Positions 22,596 to 34,174 of a stretch of DNA of 64,000 bases are shown here, one piece after another. Every line of letters starts with the position of its first letter. Positions within the stretch are counted from its first letter, which is position 1. The notes beneath the pieces are model-generated. The model was not told where the DNA came from, ran no database searches, and worked only from the letters and a program-made list of their open reading frames with translations. A program made the position numbers and the translations under genes. The stretch is from Fasciolopsis buskii (taxonomy: Eukaryota > Platyhelminthes > Trematoda > Plagiorchiida > Fasciolidae), in the NCBI GenBank assembly GCA_008360955.1, contig LUCM01001643.1:71952-135951 (forward strand), read 5' to 3'.

Positions 22596-23890
22596 GGAGG
22601 GAGGCGTGAGCGGAAAGTGCTACTGATTTTTCTAGTGAAATTGGATGCCTCTGATCGGTAAACAGAAGTGGTGAGTGGACGATACTGTAAGTCAAAACAA
22701 ATTGTTGCCAGCCGTATTCACTTGGATGCCTGAATTACCATACAGACCGGGGTGTTTTAAAATAACGGAATCAGTTCTTTGCCTGATAAAATAAACCTAT
22801 ATAAATACGATTTTTGCCGCCTAAGTTATCAAGGAAACAGAGCGGTATTTGGGGCATCCGACGGTTATTCAGACACACAAATATGTGAGTTAAACACAAA
22901 GAATAATGAAGAAGGAAGTCAATCTGGTTTTAACAACCAAATTGGAACGCCAAATGCCTGGGAAGAGTGAAAAGAGCAGTACATTTTGTCCGTTTCTAAC
23001 AGGCTTGTGTCGCACCGAATGACGTACGGGGAATCATGCGCAACAAACGTCCCCAGATCACCTTGTAGTTGTAAGCACCGCCAAAATAACCGTAAATGTA
23101 TCGAGACCGAACTGAATACGAATTATGCAGAACAGCGTTCAACATAAACGCTTCAATCTCAGAGTACGATCGTACAAATTGACAGTAGAGTTGATCATCA
23201 ATTTGGGGCAATCTGCCGGCTGCCCTAAGATAGTTCTACATTTACATATACCGTGTGGATAATTCTGCATCTTGCTGTTTTGATGATAAATTCTGTTTTA
23301 AACAAAAAATCGTGGGCCCACCGTCAAAAGACTGCTTGCTCGGAGGCAGTGAGAGACCTGCTAGAACCTGGCACTTGTAGAAATTCAGTGTGAGCGGCGG
23401 ATGACAAAGCGTTTCATTCAAGGCCCGACCTATTTCAATTTGCTCAGTGATGAAAAAGCCTTTGGTTCCTCGTTGCTTCCCTGAGCGGTTGATGAAGTGA
23501 TTTATCGGGGAGATTGTAACTCCGGTGCATGCTACGAGATGTAAGTTGTTATTCTTCTATGGATCTAAAAATGTTAGATTTGTTGAATAGGTCACACGCA
23601 TAAATGTTTATTGATTTGCGCACTTCGCATTACAGAGATCAGAAATAATAGGCTAGTTGAAACCTACCGATTACTGTGTCCCACGCTGCATCCGAATCAC
23701 ACTCAAAGAGGCTTGAAAAAGCAAGTGCATACGGACAATCTGAATGAATATTTCCCACTCGCAACTGCTCTTGTGTCACAGACTGCCACACCGGAAGCCT
23801 ATATGGCACTGGCAAGATTTCGATGTTTAACCGTGCAAACTAATCACGACAAGAATTGATTTCATGCGTTAGATAGCATAACAATTCGAC
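21740..23890. other. Unassigned sequence with one GT microsatellite
   Basis: No gene is recognised. Apart from the GT repeat near 22570 I see no repeat family member. Confidence 0.4.
22564..22595. repeat. GT dinucleotide microsatellite
   Basis: About fifteen uninterrupted GT units. Confidence 0.95.
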
Positions 23891-23896
23891 CCACCG

Positions 23897-24178
23897 TTAA
23901 AAGTCATACAACTTACTCTTGGTAATGGAAATGGATGCTGCTGTCAGTTTAAGTGGGTCAATTATACGTTGTCGGCGAGACATAAATCCTCTCGGGAGCT
24001 GATTCCATGTCATACATGCCACTGAAAAAGCAACATGTGTTTCAAAGCGGAAAGCACTTTGAATTACATAGAATGCATGTGTGCATTCTTGTTGCAGGTA
24101 GCGGTGCAATTGTGCCTTGACAATTCCGTTGGCTTTTTTCATGAAGTTGGGCAAAATACTTTCTATACTGGTGAACAC
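23897..24178 (-). pseudogene. Possible LINE C-terminal fragment (WNxLP motif)
   Basis: A 93-codon minus-strand frame includes FETHVAFSVACMTWNQLPRG. CR1/Jockey-type LINE proteins end with a F-F-S-x-R-x-x-x-x-W-N-S-L-P motif followed by a short F-K-x-x-L tail; the first part fits, the tail less well. No RT motif is visible upstream, so this rests on one motif. Confidence 0.25.
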
Positions 24179-24479
24179 CTGGGCGAAGAATATGAGGCTT
24201 GAAATGTTCCGTCGAAGCAGAGTTTACCCGAACCTGTGTGTGCGTTCCACTCACGAACTGATGTTCGGACTGCGGGAATTTCAATCCTCTGATCATGTTC
24301 GGTTGAGACCAGTCTCAGATATGTACACACATACACACATCATACATTAAGGAAGATTCGAAAAAAATGCCGTGCTGTTTAGTTCGATTCCTCGATCGAG
24401 CACAAATCTACAAATTCCGAGTTACGTTCATTTAGTTTGCTCGTACAGCATGCTCGCGATTAAGGTAGCCCAGACGATG

Positions 24480-24800
24480 AGTAGAGCCGTGTACGTAGGA
24501 AAGAATAAACCTTTTTTCTCCTACTCACTCGTTCCCGTTTTCCCTAACGCGCGCTAAAACGCGAGATGAAACACGCGGTCGAATAAAGTGACTCGAACTG
24601 AAGCGAGGAATATGACAAGTCGAGAAGATCCAGAACGGATGAGACCAGTGTGGAGCGGTGGTGGCTCGGCGACACCGGTGCGCCACACACCAGGTGACGG
24701 AGGCGAAGACAAAAGGACAACGTCTAGTGATCAGTGCCGGAAACGGCGAAAGCTAGTAAGTTCAACTACCTCAACGAGACAAAGATAGAATAGACTAGGC
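24480..24800 (+). other. CpG-dense patch
   Basis: This stretch has unusually many CG dinucleotides for the window (GCGCGC, ACGCGAG, CACGCGG, GGCTCGGCGACACCGG and others). It holds a 66-codon frame rich in Arg, Ser, Gly and Thr (24588-24788) without a recognisable domain. It could be a young transposon leader or LTR end, or a promoter-type CpG cluster. I cannot tell which. Confidence 0.35.
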
Positions 24801-27800
24801 AACGACCTTGTCACACTGTGTAGCTAGGTTTTCGAATGTATGGACACCTGGACGTTATCCTGCACCTACAAGTGTGAACCCACCTGCGATCTACGGCCTA
24901 TTGGATCAAAAAGTATAGCTCTCTTAATCGACCATTTATCCCATTTCTTTCCACCATTCTCCTCCTCTAGCATCAAATTTTACTTGGGGGTGGAATCAGA
25001 AGATATGCCAATTTGAGGAATTATGAAAGCGTAGGCGAATAGTGAGCACGGATGTTTCACTTTTCTATCCAAAGGAAGCGACAATGGAGGGTGAAAACCA
25101 TGATAACTTTTGGTTCTCGCACTGTATTCCTATTGACATCAATCACAGTGGTGGCATGACAGCATCTTTTGTCGAGATTCCTTCGGTTTTATTATTTTTC
25201 CTTTTTACTAAGCACTATTGATCGTTCGATCGTTCGAGTCATCCTCAAATCAACCTATTATATTTGGTAAACTGTACATTTCACAATGCGCATATCCATT
25301 CGAACAAAGAGAACAAACTGTAGAGGGAATCGACGCATGCGATGAATGGTTGTCATATGTTGGTAGCAAAAAATGACTGTCGCTGTCGCGATCCAACGTC
25401 ACAAGCAAAGGCCGATTGTTACATCACTGCAACTGTTCTAGACTAAACCCCAAGTGGAGAGTCATGACGCAACCGGAAAAGGTCAGATCGGCTCAAGATA
25501 ATCGGTTTCCATCTCCAAATTTATCGCCTAGCTTCAATTTTACCTACATCCAATATGTTCTGATTGTGAGCCTACCGAGATGATATGTTCACATCACTGG
25601 ATGTCTCTGTTGGTGGAAGTTACCTAGGGTTGACGATTAGAAACCCACAAAAGAGAGAGGTCAAAATCAAGACAGTTCACCGGGAAAGTACTTTTGCGGC
25701 CGAAAACGGTCTATTGCGGCTCGAATGGACAGTCAGTGTAGTCAGATTTGTGTTTCGGAAAAAAACGATCAAGAGAAGATGAATTATTCCTTATTATGTT
25801 GATAAACGGGAACTCGCTAGGTCAAAAGCTGCTTTCAGTAATTCAGGAAACGAAATGCTATCATCTTTCACGCAATCGCCCTATTGCAATGCGAAGAAAA
25901 ACAAAATAGATGGAACTAGGGGAATGCAAAACACTCGGCGCATTTGGAATATCAAACACGAGAAACGGTGGTGTTTGAAACTAATTTTTTGATAGACAAT
26001 AAATATCGGTTGCAAATCGCGCAAACTGCGACTTTCGTGAGGTGTACGGCTTTACCCGAGCGACGGGCGGAGAGTCTATTTACCAAGATGACCGGACAGT
26101 CTGACACAAACCACGATTTTGCATAACCAAACAGTGTACGGCATCCCTGATGATTATACTACTGTCTCAGCAGGTCACTCACTAACAGACCTACTAGTGA
26201 CCCCAAAGACTTTGAAGGATGCCTGTGGGAAAGCGGAAACATCCATTTGTGTCCGGTTTGACCAAATCGAGGAACAATTACTTCGAGCGCGGTATACAGG
26301 AGTTTGCATACAACAACTGCTGGTAATGTGAGATGCCAGTGAGTATCTCAAGCCTGACGAGTACACTGGACGAAAATGAAAGAACGTTACGGTCGAGTGC
26401 ATTGACTGCAGGAGATTGGAATCGATTCGTCCACTATTGTTTGAGATACACAATCGGCTAAGTAGAAACTGCCCAGCAAACGCTCTAAATGTGCCAGATC
26501 GATAAATCAAATAGAGGACGATACGCGGAAACGAAAATGTATGTGGCTCCACCCGGGCTATTCCATTTCAAAGATAATTCATGTGACGGTATGCTTTTCC
26601 GATAAGCATCACAGAGTAAAATTTACGTTGGCAAAAATTAGGAAAATGAACAATACGTAGTAGAATCTTTGTTAAAAAAAATTAAGAAATTTCATAACTT
26701 TAGATATCCCGGACCTATCTGTCACGCACCACAAATTATTCAAGCATTTGTTACCGTTTTATCGAAAATAAAGGAAAGATGAAATCTATCGAAGATTTCA
26801 AGTGGAGCTAATTTAAACACAGCCTTAATATATTCGATTTTCTTTTATTGAGTATTTTTTGATGGAAATAACTTTTCAACTTTGTAGAACCTTCTAAATA
26901 TGATGCCTAGAACAATTGAATCGCTGATGTTAAAAACTGCTTGTTGAGGCAGGAAGATGAGAAATATTTAAAAATAACTCAGTCGTGTAGAATTGCACCG
27001 GTTTTCAGATTCATGCTATCGAAGCCACAACAAAATCGGATACCAAAGCAGCTGATTTGTAGAACTTGTGTGATTCCCGTAAAAATTGGCTTTGAATTTG
27101 TCATTGTATTAGTTGTCAACACCTTAACGGTTGAAGGTTTTAGTAAGTCTTTTTGAGATTACTCGCATGCAATCCACTGCTATTTTCAGGATATCGGAAA
27201 CCAAGACAAAAATGAAAGAAACGAGCAAATCCATGGGCCAGATCGCCCGCCTCTGTTTTCGTTGGCAGTCTGCTAAGTTTATGCACTCATTATTTTATTA
27301 ACGAAGACAGGAATTCAGAGGGTATTTTTGTTTAAATTTAACCAGTTCCTTGTATTGATGCTTAGGCCCTTCAGAATTTTAATAAAATCAAAGTTAGTGT
27401 GGTTTGTCACGCAACTGGGAGTAAATCGATAAATTTTGAAATCGGTTGAGGAATGAATGCAGCCGAGTAAAGCAAACATCCATTTCAAATGTCAGTCTAG
27501 CAAATAGCCTAACGTGCTATCGGTCATAAAACTCTGTCTATTTCCATAATTTCCTAACATTCTTGGGCTCCGTTTTGGGGAAGTTTTACGGTCGGAGCCA
27601 TGTGATCAATCGATTTGAATCTGCTTAACTTGAAACGTTCGTCTTTCACGAAACCACTTCATTGGGATGCATAAACGCAATCGTGGTAATGATCTCTATC
27701 AAACAGTCGCATCATGGCTCCACGCAATCCATCTTTTCCTGTAAGCGAACCGGTTATTATGCCTGTTAGTAAATTTTTCGTGGCAAGTCCGGCTAGTAAT

Positions 27801-30800
27801 TGTGACCCGAGTGTACATTATGCCCTCTTATTGTTTCCGCATTCACCGACACTGAAATTATTCAAGTTTGCACGACCATCATTTATCGATGTTCATATCA
27901 TTAGGTCGACAGTTCTCCAAACAGTCTGGCTCAAAATGTCACTGTGGTGTTCTCTACTCGAGACGGGGGACACTAAATTTTTCTGCTCACTGAGGGTTAA
28001 ATTCTAGCTCAAATCACACTTTCGTCACTGCTTTCCCGGGGATATTCTCTGAGACATTCCGTGCCTCCCACACGCGCACATACGCACGCACTTTTGAGTG
28101 CAGGATTGCACGAAGGCAGTGCATCACATATGGTCTGACGTTGCCTAAGCAAATAAAAGCATAAGCTGACTCTCATAATTCAGTACACTGCCACGGGGGA
28201 CCAAGCTCATAAAATCTGGTAGCCGCGGAAAGCAGCCCTAATCCGAACAGCTGGTCTCCTCTCTGCTTGCCCAAGCTTGATGATGAGACAAGGTGAATGG
28301 AATGACAAGAGCATAAGTCAGGTTTGTTCTGCTTCTGTGATAAAAGAACCGAAGTAAGATATCTCGCCAATATGGCCATGGGTACTCGGCTTGGAAACTG
28401 CAACTGTCATACTTAGAGCCTAGCCACAAAGCTACGTGAAACGTCCCCTCTAAAAGGGAAATCATCAAGTACAGCCATAGGATTAAAAATATGTTCCTTT
28501 ACAGCCAAATTCAACATGTTATCGGAGTTTCTGTAATCTTCCCCTTTTGCAGAAGAAGCTACTGCCTTCAATATCGCCGATGTGTGCGCAGAACCAAAGT
28601 CTTCGAAAACACGCACCGAGGCCATGAATAGTTCTATCTCAGCATGTGGGGAAAAACGTTGTATTTACCAGAATCCCTCACGGTGCTTTTCAGCTAATGC
28701 ATGTAGGACAAATCAACGCATCACTCTAGCATTTAAAAAGAAATTCGGTAAATTTTAAGTTGCACAGCGAAATCATATGTTCTTGAGGAAGAATTTTTGA
28801 AACCAGTTAGTTAGTTAGTTATTCGGATGAAACAGCTTTTTAGATTCTTGGAGAAGTTCCGCATTAGATTACCTTACCCAATAAGCGCCACCTTATCTTT
28901 ACAGTTCGGCACTGGGAATGCCTTCTCTTTGGAATTCATTTAAATGGATGCACAAATCTTTCACGTCTGTTCCAGGACCAATCGATAGATCTCAGCTTTG
29001 TTTGGCTCTTTTGTGAAGCATTTAATACCACCCCTACTGACTGGACCTACTCCCGGGAGGGAAAGGGGCACTTTATACCCTAACCAATTTTCGTTTGTTT
29101 TTCGCAGTTCACCCACAGGTGCACATAATATAATGCTGGAATATGCAGGTGACTTGTTCACTATTTCGAAATCTGACAACAACTGCCGATCTAGCGGGTC
29201 GTTACCATCCGCTAGAAAATGATCTACTCGTCCACGTTGTGCAAGCTTCCTAGAATTGCCAACAACCAGTGTTAAAATCGAAGAATACCTGTTTACACTG
29301 TGGATCTGCAGCTTATGAGGACTTCTACATGGTGTTGCACAACCCTGTTTCAGCCGTCGTGGACTTTATGAAGCCGAAGTGTCACTGTGCATAAAAGCCG
29401 TGGAACCTCGCTATTGTTTTCAGCGGTTTATTCGAAAATTGACAAATTCAGTCAAAAGCGAATGTCAATGACTTGCGAATCAGAGAGCCACTCCAGTCCA
29501 ATCACTACGTGATTCAAAGCATTTGGTGAGATGAAGTATTCCGCCGTGGTTATCTCACACTCTAATTGTCGGTGAGTCACCTAGGTCTTATCCGAGACTG
29601 TGACCCTCAAAACCATTCGCTTGAGTGAGCATTCTCGTGAAGTTCAGTAACCGTTTATCCTCGTTAGTTTTCAGTGGTTTTTGGTTCTGAATACTAAATC
29701 TTATCTACACCATCAGGGCTAAAAGGACTGCTGTATTTCGACCTTATTTGTTCGAGAATTTACGCGGTACTGCTGCCGTAAGTTGGAGAATACGGGGCAA
29801 CGTATATTTTGGGGGAGTAGCGCCAATAGGCGTCCTGTCACGAGTTTCTGATTCCTTCTTGTTAACGTATGACAACATAGGATCCGCATGATTATTGAAT
29901 CGAAATTGAATGAACAATGAAGATTATTTTTTAACATTACACAGAACAACGGAGAAGTGTTTGGAGACGATGAAAAGCCTATCCATCGCGGTGGCAGTTC
30001 CGATCCGATGTTTTTCGACGGAAAAGGAGAACAAAATTTGCTTCGACCGTCGGCTATCCTAGTAAAGTTTACAGTTAGGTTAAATAAATTACGAAAAAAC
30101 CGATTACTTTAAGTGGGTTGCTAAATTGGTAACATGTCGATACTTTGGTCGGGGCAAACCCATATCGCTTGAGGCACACATGTCGATAACAGATAACCGT
30201 TAAAACTATCCTAAGCCTCAGATTGACTAAGTAGACTTTAGAGACCGTGCGCGGCAACTGTTTTGACCAATGGAACGTATCGACAAGATTTGTGTATCGC
30301 AGTCCCATTAGGCAGCATTACTATATCCCTATTTGAAGAACAAACGTAGCGGTAAGAGTATGCTGAACACAGATGGTGAACTGTAATTATTCTGTATCTC
30401 TGTCCCAAGTTGGAATTGTTCGTTTCATTTGAACCTGGTTACGCTAGAACCTGTTATGAGAGCATACCGCATTGTCTTAACACGGTCACAAACCGTGTGT
30501 TAGCCGAATGCCTTAGCAACCTATCATAATGTGCTCCGATTATTCCTTGATGAGTTTTTTTGCACATTTTTACAAGGTGATGGGTATACATGATGTCCTA
30601 TTTTTATTTTTTCCCTCACGTCTTTTGAAGGAAATGCGACATTATTTTTGTAAGCAGAAGTCTATACAACACAATCCGGGGAAGACTAACCGTGACCCTG
30701 AAACTTCGAGTGGGCTAAACCCAATGGAGGTCTCAATAAATCAACCGTCACAGAAAGCTGTGAGGCAGTAGCTTAATGTCGGCCGCACAAGGCACTACTT

Positions 30801-31270
30801 CTGCTTGATATTCAGACTTTACAGGTTCTTAATCGGTCACTTTAATTCACCGGATACACGATCTTCAGATAAAATTGAACCGAGCAACGTCATTCTCAGG
30901 TTCAGTGAACAATTACGGTTGACCGGGGAAGACCGAGAAGTTCGAGTACTCGTTAAATTTCGAATCTGCAGCACCGTTCCGGCTACCGAAGTTTCCCACA
31001 AGCCGATTGCGACTTGCATCTGACCAAAATCAGCATTCTGACCCAGTCGGCCCCGAAGTGTACGGCCAACTGGGATTCAACGACTTTGCGCTAAACACAT
31101 CTGCTGTCAAAACATTTACTCAATACTGTCTGGTAGCGGACTAAATAGGAAATGATGTAATCAAGCGTTTTCTTTGCATGGGCAATGAACACGTGAGTGC
31201 ATCCGAAATTCGCGTTTAGCCCGTCACTAGTCTGATGGTGAAACAATCTTGTCTTTTGTCTTTTTACTAA
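24801..31270. other. Unassigned sequence, no repeat family seen
   Basis: About 6.5 kb without a recognisable gene, tRNA-like unit or transposon motif. Frames at 26175-26552 (minus, 125 codons), 27714-28007 (plus, 97 codons) and 28413-28625 (minus, 70 codons) have no motif; the last has protein-like composition. A short GTTA repeat lies at 28807-28823. Confidence 0.4.
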
Positions 31271-31282
31271 CTTTACTAATGA

Positions 31283-31400
31283 AATAAAAATGTACACCAG
31301 CAAGGCGCTGCCAAGTGGAGAAATTGACCGGTGGTGGAAGGAATCGAACTCGCGACCTTATCCATTTGCGCACCGACGACCGAATGGGATTACCCCGATT
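31283..31400 (-). repeat. tRNA-derived SINE, family S1, minus-strand copy
   Basis: On the minus strand: GGTCGCGAGTTCGATTCCTT (B-box region, complement of 31337-31356), CCACCACCGGTCAATTTC, CCACTTGGCAGCGCC, then TGCTGGTGTACATTTTTA. The blocks match the plus-strand S1 copy 40 bases away (GGTTCGAATCC, CCACCGCCGGCCGATTTC, CTACTTGGCCGCGGCCC, GGTGCGCATTC). Confidence 0.7.
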
Positions 31401-31440
31401 TTTCTTTAAGTCACTTTCAACAGATACCATAACTTCGGTT

Positions 31441-31600
31441 ATTCTGCTGATGTGCCTGGCGGTTGTCAAACGGATTAGGTCTTGGCATTTGGACGTGAGG
31501 GTGCGGGTTCGAATCCTCCCACCGCCGGCCGATTTCCCTACTTGGCCGCGGCCCCCTTCCTGAAAACTGGTGCGCATTCTTGTTTGACGAATATATGAAG
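31441..31600 (+). repeat. tRNA-derived SINE, family S1, best copy
   Basis: The tRNA-like head starts near 31458 with GGCGGTTGTCAAACGG (A-box-like) and carries a perfect B box GGTTCGAATCC at 31505-31515. The terminal GGCGGT (31458-31463) is complementary to ACCGCC (31521-31526), giving a six-pair acceptor-like stem, so the tRNA ancestry is clear. The body follows: GATTTCCCTACTTGGCCGCG and CTTCCTGAAAACTGGTGCGC. The head is about 69 bases. SINEs are transcribed by polymerase III from the A/B boxes and copied by LINE proteins. Confidence 0.75.
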
Positions 31601-31609
31601 CAAAAAAAT

Positions 31610-32460
31610 GAAAAAAACAACTTAAAATTGCGATTATCATCGATTAAAATTTTGACGTCATATACTGTGACCCCCCATGCTAACACGTAGGCAATCATGG
31701 CGAAAAAACTAGGCAGTCTGAGATAGCTGGCATACAGTCACATAGGAAAAAAATTTATGAGACTCACGTTCAACATTTCTGCGGCGTACGGTGACTGTGC
31801 AAGACACCAGAGACAAAAGCAACAATGTAACACAATGGTATGTGGACGAAACGCCTTGCATTAGGTTTCAGATAGTTGTGAACTAGATAAGATATCCATC
31901 GATGAATTTATTCAACCCGATAAATGGTGAGCAGGATTAATACTGGGATAGAATGTAAGCACGCATAAGCCTCTCCGTCACATTTGGTCCGTCACTGTTT
32001 CGAGGAATTGGCCAAACCACCGGGTGTGCTGCTTATCTATCTGTCAATTCTAGTCACCTCACCGTGATTGGTTGAAATCCCACCAACCAGGATCCAACCT
32101 TGGTAGCTTTGGACAGACTGAATTGCCGGAAGTAAACTAAGCTATCACTTGTGTGCTTGATGCGTATACGATAGCGATAAGAGTTGGATGGATATAGATA
32201 TCGATAGATATATGCTCTACTAAAATGGAATAATATGATTAGAAGTCAAAAGTGAGACTAACCTATTTTTGAACTTCAGAAATAACAAATGTATAGGTAA
32301 GACACAAAAATATCACTTTTGTTTCGTAAACCAAGCTGTTATCAGTCTGCCTATTTTTAATATTTATTTATTCAATGAAAATGCGTGATATTCGGGAACC
32401 CATTTGCAGGGGATGCAACTTAACACGATTTTCCCGGTAGGGAATGAAAAATTCTCATTA
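31610..32460. other. Unassigned sequence
   Basis: No feature is recognised; short GATA-like repeats around 32195-32215 only. Confidence 0.4.
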
Positions 32461-32464
32461 TTGC

Positions 32465-32531
32465 TTAGGACTGATTTTTGATATGCCACTCAAGAACGCC
32501 CATGAACGTGGTTGAATTTTGCACTCGATCG

Positions 32532-32568
<37 letters not shown>

Positions 32569-32734
32569 CACCATCATCATCATCCCAATCGTCTTGGTGA
32601 CCACTGTCACCATGCGAACCCGAATCATCATCCAGCTCATCACGATCGTCCTCCTCCTCCTCCCCATCATCTGATTCTTCATCCGAATCATTATAAGGGT
32701 CATCATCAGCATCAGCATCACCCTCGTCATGTTT
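32465..32734 (-). CDS. Candidate exon: acidic Asp/Glu-rich frame with Asn run
   Basis: A minus-strand frame runs open from 32734, just after an in-frame TAG at 32735-32737, to a TAA at 32465-32467: 89 codons without Met near its start. It reads through DDDPYNDSDEESDDGEEEED, a DELDDDSGSHGDSGHQDDWD segment, 11 Asn codons from the AAT microsatellite, and ends VLEWHIKNQS. The acidic part uses mixed GAT/GAC/GAA/GAG and interspersed Ser, Gly and His codons, more than a pure repeat would give. It could be a terminal exon (the TATAG before AAA could act as a weak acceptor) or just a decayed GAT/GAG-type satellite. No family is recognised. Confidence 0.25.
32534..32582. repeat. Compound trinucleotide microsatellite (ATT)n-(CAT)n
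   Basis: About 11-12 ATT units (32534-32569) followed by several CAT units. Related GAT/GAG-type triplets extend to about 32725. Confidence 0.95.
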
Positions 32735-33029
32735 CTATATGCGGTGCGGTTGCTTTCAATTCCTGATATTGGATGAACAAATTGTCCCATTCGCAGCTTA
32801 TATACCTTTGAAATCCCCGTAACTGAATTAGAAGTAATCACTCTTGACAACACATTCCATAGGACTGTGCCATCTAAAAGTTATTAATTTGGTTACCTTA
32901 CTGTGAAAAAATCAACTAGCCTAATATGGTTACGGTAAAGGTGTGAAAAGCGGTTGCAATCCTAATTGCATTTCGTGGTTGAGGCGGGATTGGAGGGCGT
33001 CAACGTGTATACACATCTATACGTATATA

Positions 33030-33165
33030 TGTATACATTTATTGTAACCAGTAAGCGTGCGAGCGGACAAAATATTCCCGGAAGCCCATTACCGGTCTCA
33101 CCGTTATTTCCGTTGGTCAGAGGCGAGCAGTTTGCTCGTATGTCTCACCCGGATATATATCTATA
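33030..33165 (+). repeat. Dispersed repeat R1, copy 1
   Basis: Blocks GTAAGCGTGCGAGCGGACAA, AATATTCCCGGAAGCCCATTA, CACCGTTATTTCCGTTGGTCAG and GAGCAGTTTGCTCG align in order with the copy at 36.4 kb. A TA-rich tract (33012-33045) precedes it as in other copies. The 3' half is more diverged. Confidence 0.5.
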
Positions 33166-33169
33166 GGTG

Positions 33170-34090
33170 GATCCATATGCATAATGCGATTAGATGATAA
33201 CGATTCACAGGAATTCGTTTCGGGCAGTACCGACGAATTTTTGGTCACGTCAGGATTGGATTTGTTTGCGGCCCTTTAACTGCCGTCAAAGACTGCGTGC
33301 ACGAGTCGTCGCCCAATGTCAGATTATTGCTCAGACTTCCAACCTGAGATAGGGGAGCTGCACTAGGCACATGCATTATTCAGACGAAATATCCCCGTTT
33401 GGGTTCGTTCAGAAGCAGTGTGTGGTCTTTTAGGAATCTAGGTTGCTGCGTCTCGCAACTGCCCCTTCTAAAAAAGTAAAAAAAGAACACTTGCCGTTCG
33501 ATTATTCTTAGCAATTAGTTATGCACACCAATATAAAATCGCATCTGACCGAGCAGTGAAGTGTGGACGATCGATTATGCAAAACAGATCATAGTCTTTT
33601 ACCTCTTACTAGTGGAACAGGAGAAGCGATTCAGTTCCAGTTAAGGCAGGTATGTTCAGACGCATTCCTGACACAAATTATCTGGTAAATACAAATCAAA
33701 AATTTCTGTTCGTTTTATTTTGCAAGTTCATTGACGAAGATAAAGGTATACATGTCTGTTTATATTGTCATGACACAGATGAATTTAGACAAAAGTGAAA
33801 TTATTTCCGATAAACTTGTTTTCCTGAAATTTTTTCCCCCTATAGACTGCTTGAAAAACTAAAGCGACTTTACCAGTTTGCGAATTCAAAACGACCGTAT
33901 CTGAAATCCTGGACATTGATTACAGATCAAGACACCGTGAAAAGAGAAGGGATTAACTTACAGGAATGGGTAAAAATCGAATAAGCATTTCTACGTGAAC
34001 TTGGTTTGAAAGTGAAGTTCAAGTAAGGCCTTTTGTGGAAACCTCTTCCTCCTTTCTGATCGAATATTGGTTCTAATATGAGACATCGCT
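33170..34090. other. Unassigned sequence
   Basis: No gene or repeat family is recognised. Confidence 0.4.
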
Positions 34091-34091
34091 C

Positions 34092-34170
34092 ACCAAGGCT
34101 GGATTCGAGCACACTCTTGACTGCCATCCGCGCTTACGAACCGTGTGTGCTCTACCAAATGAGTTAAGAA
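34092..34170 (-). repeat. tRNA-derived SINE head
   Basis: On the minus strand: TTAACTCATTTGGTAGAGCA, an excellent match to the tRNA A box/D arm, then GTGCTCGAATCCAGC, a B box with one deviation, about 50 bases later. No acceptor stem forms, so it is a SINE head or tRNA pseudogene rather than a functional gene. The head differs from family S1, so a second SINE family is likely. Confidence 0.5.
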
Positions 34171-34174
34171 GTAA

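Noticed and set aside
27143..27189. Consensus-like 47-base intron (GTAAGT...TATTTTCAG)
   Set aside because: The spliced frame stops after eight codons and the upstream frame has no recognisable homology; such pairs arise often by chance.
31838..31852. GGACGAAACGCC resembling the 3' half of a hammerhead
   Set aside because: No CUGANGA or GUCC partner is present in the preceding 80 bases.
32458..32853. 131-codon frame with Met/Ile runs, and the opposite-strand Tyr/His-rich frame
   Set aside because: Both are alternative phases of the trinucleotide repeat; the homopolymeric runs come from the microsatellite.
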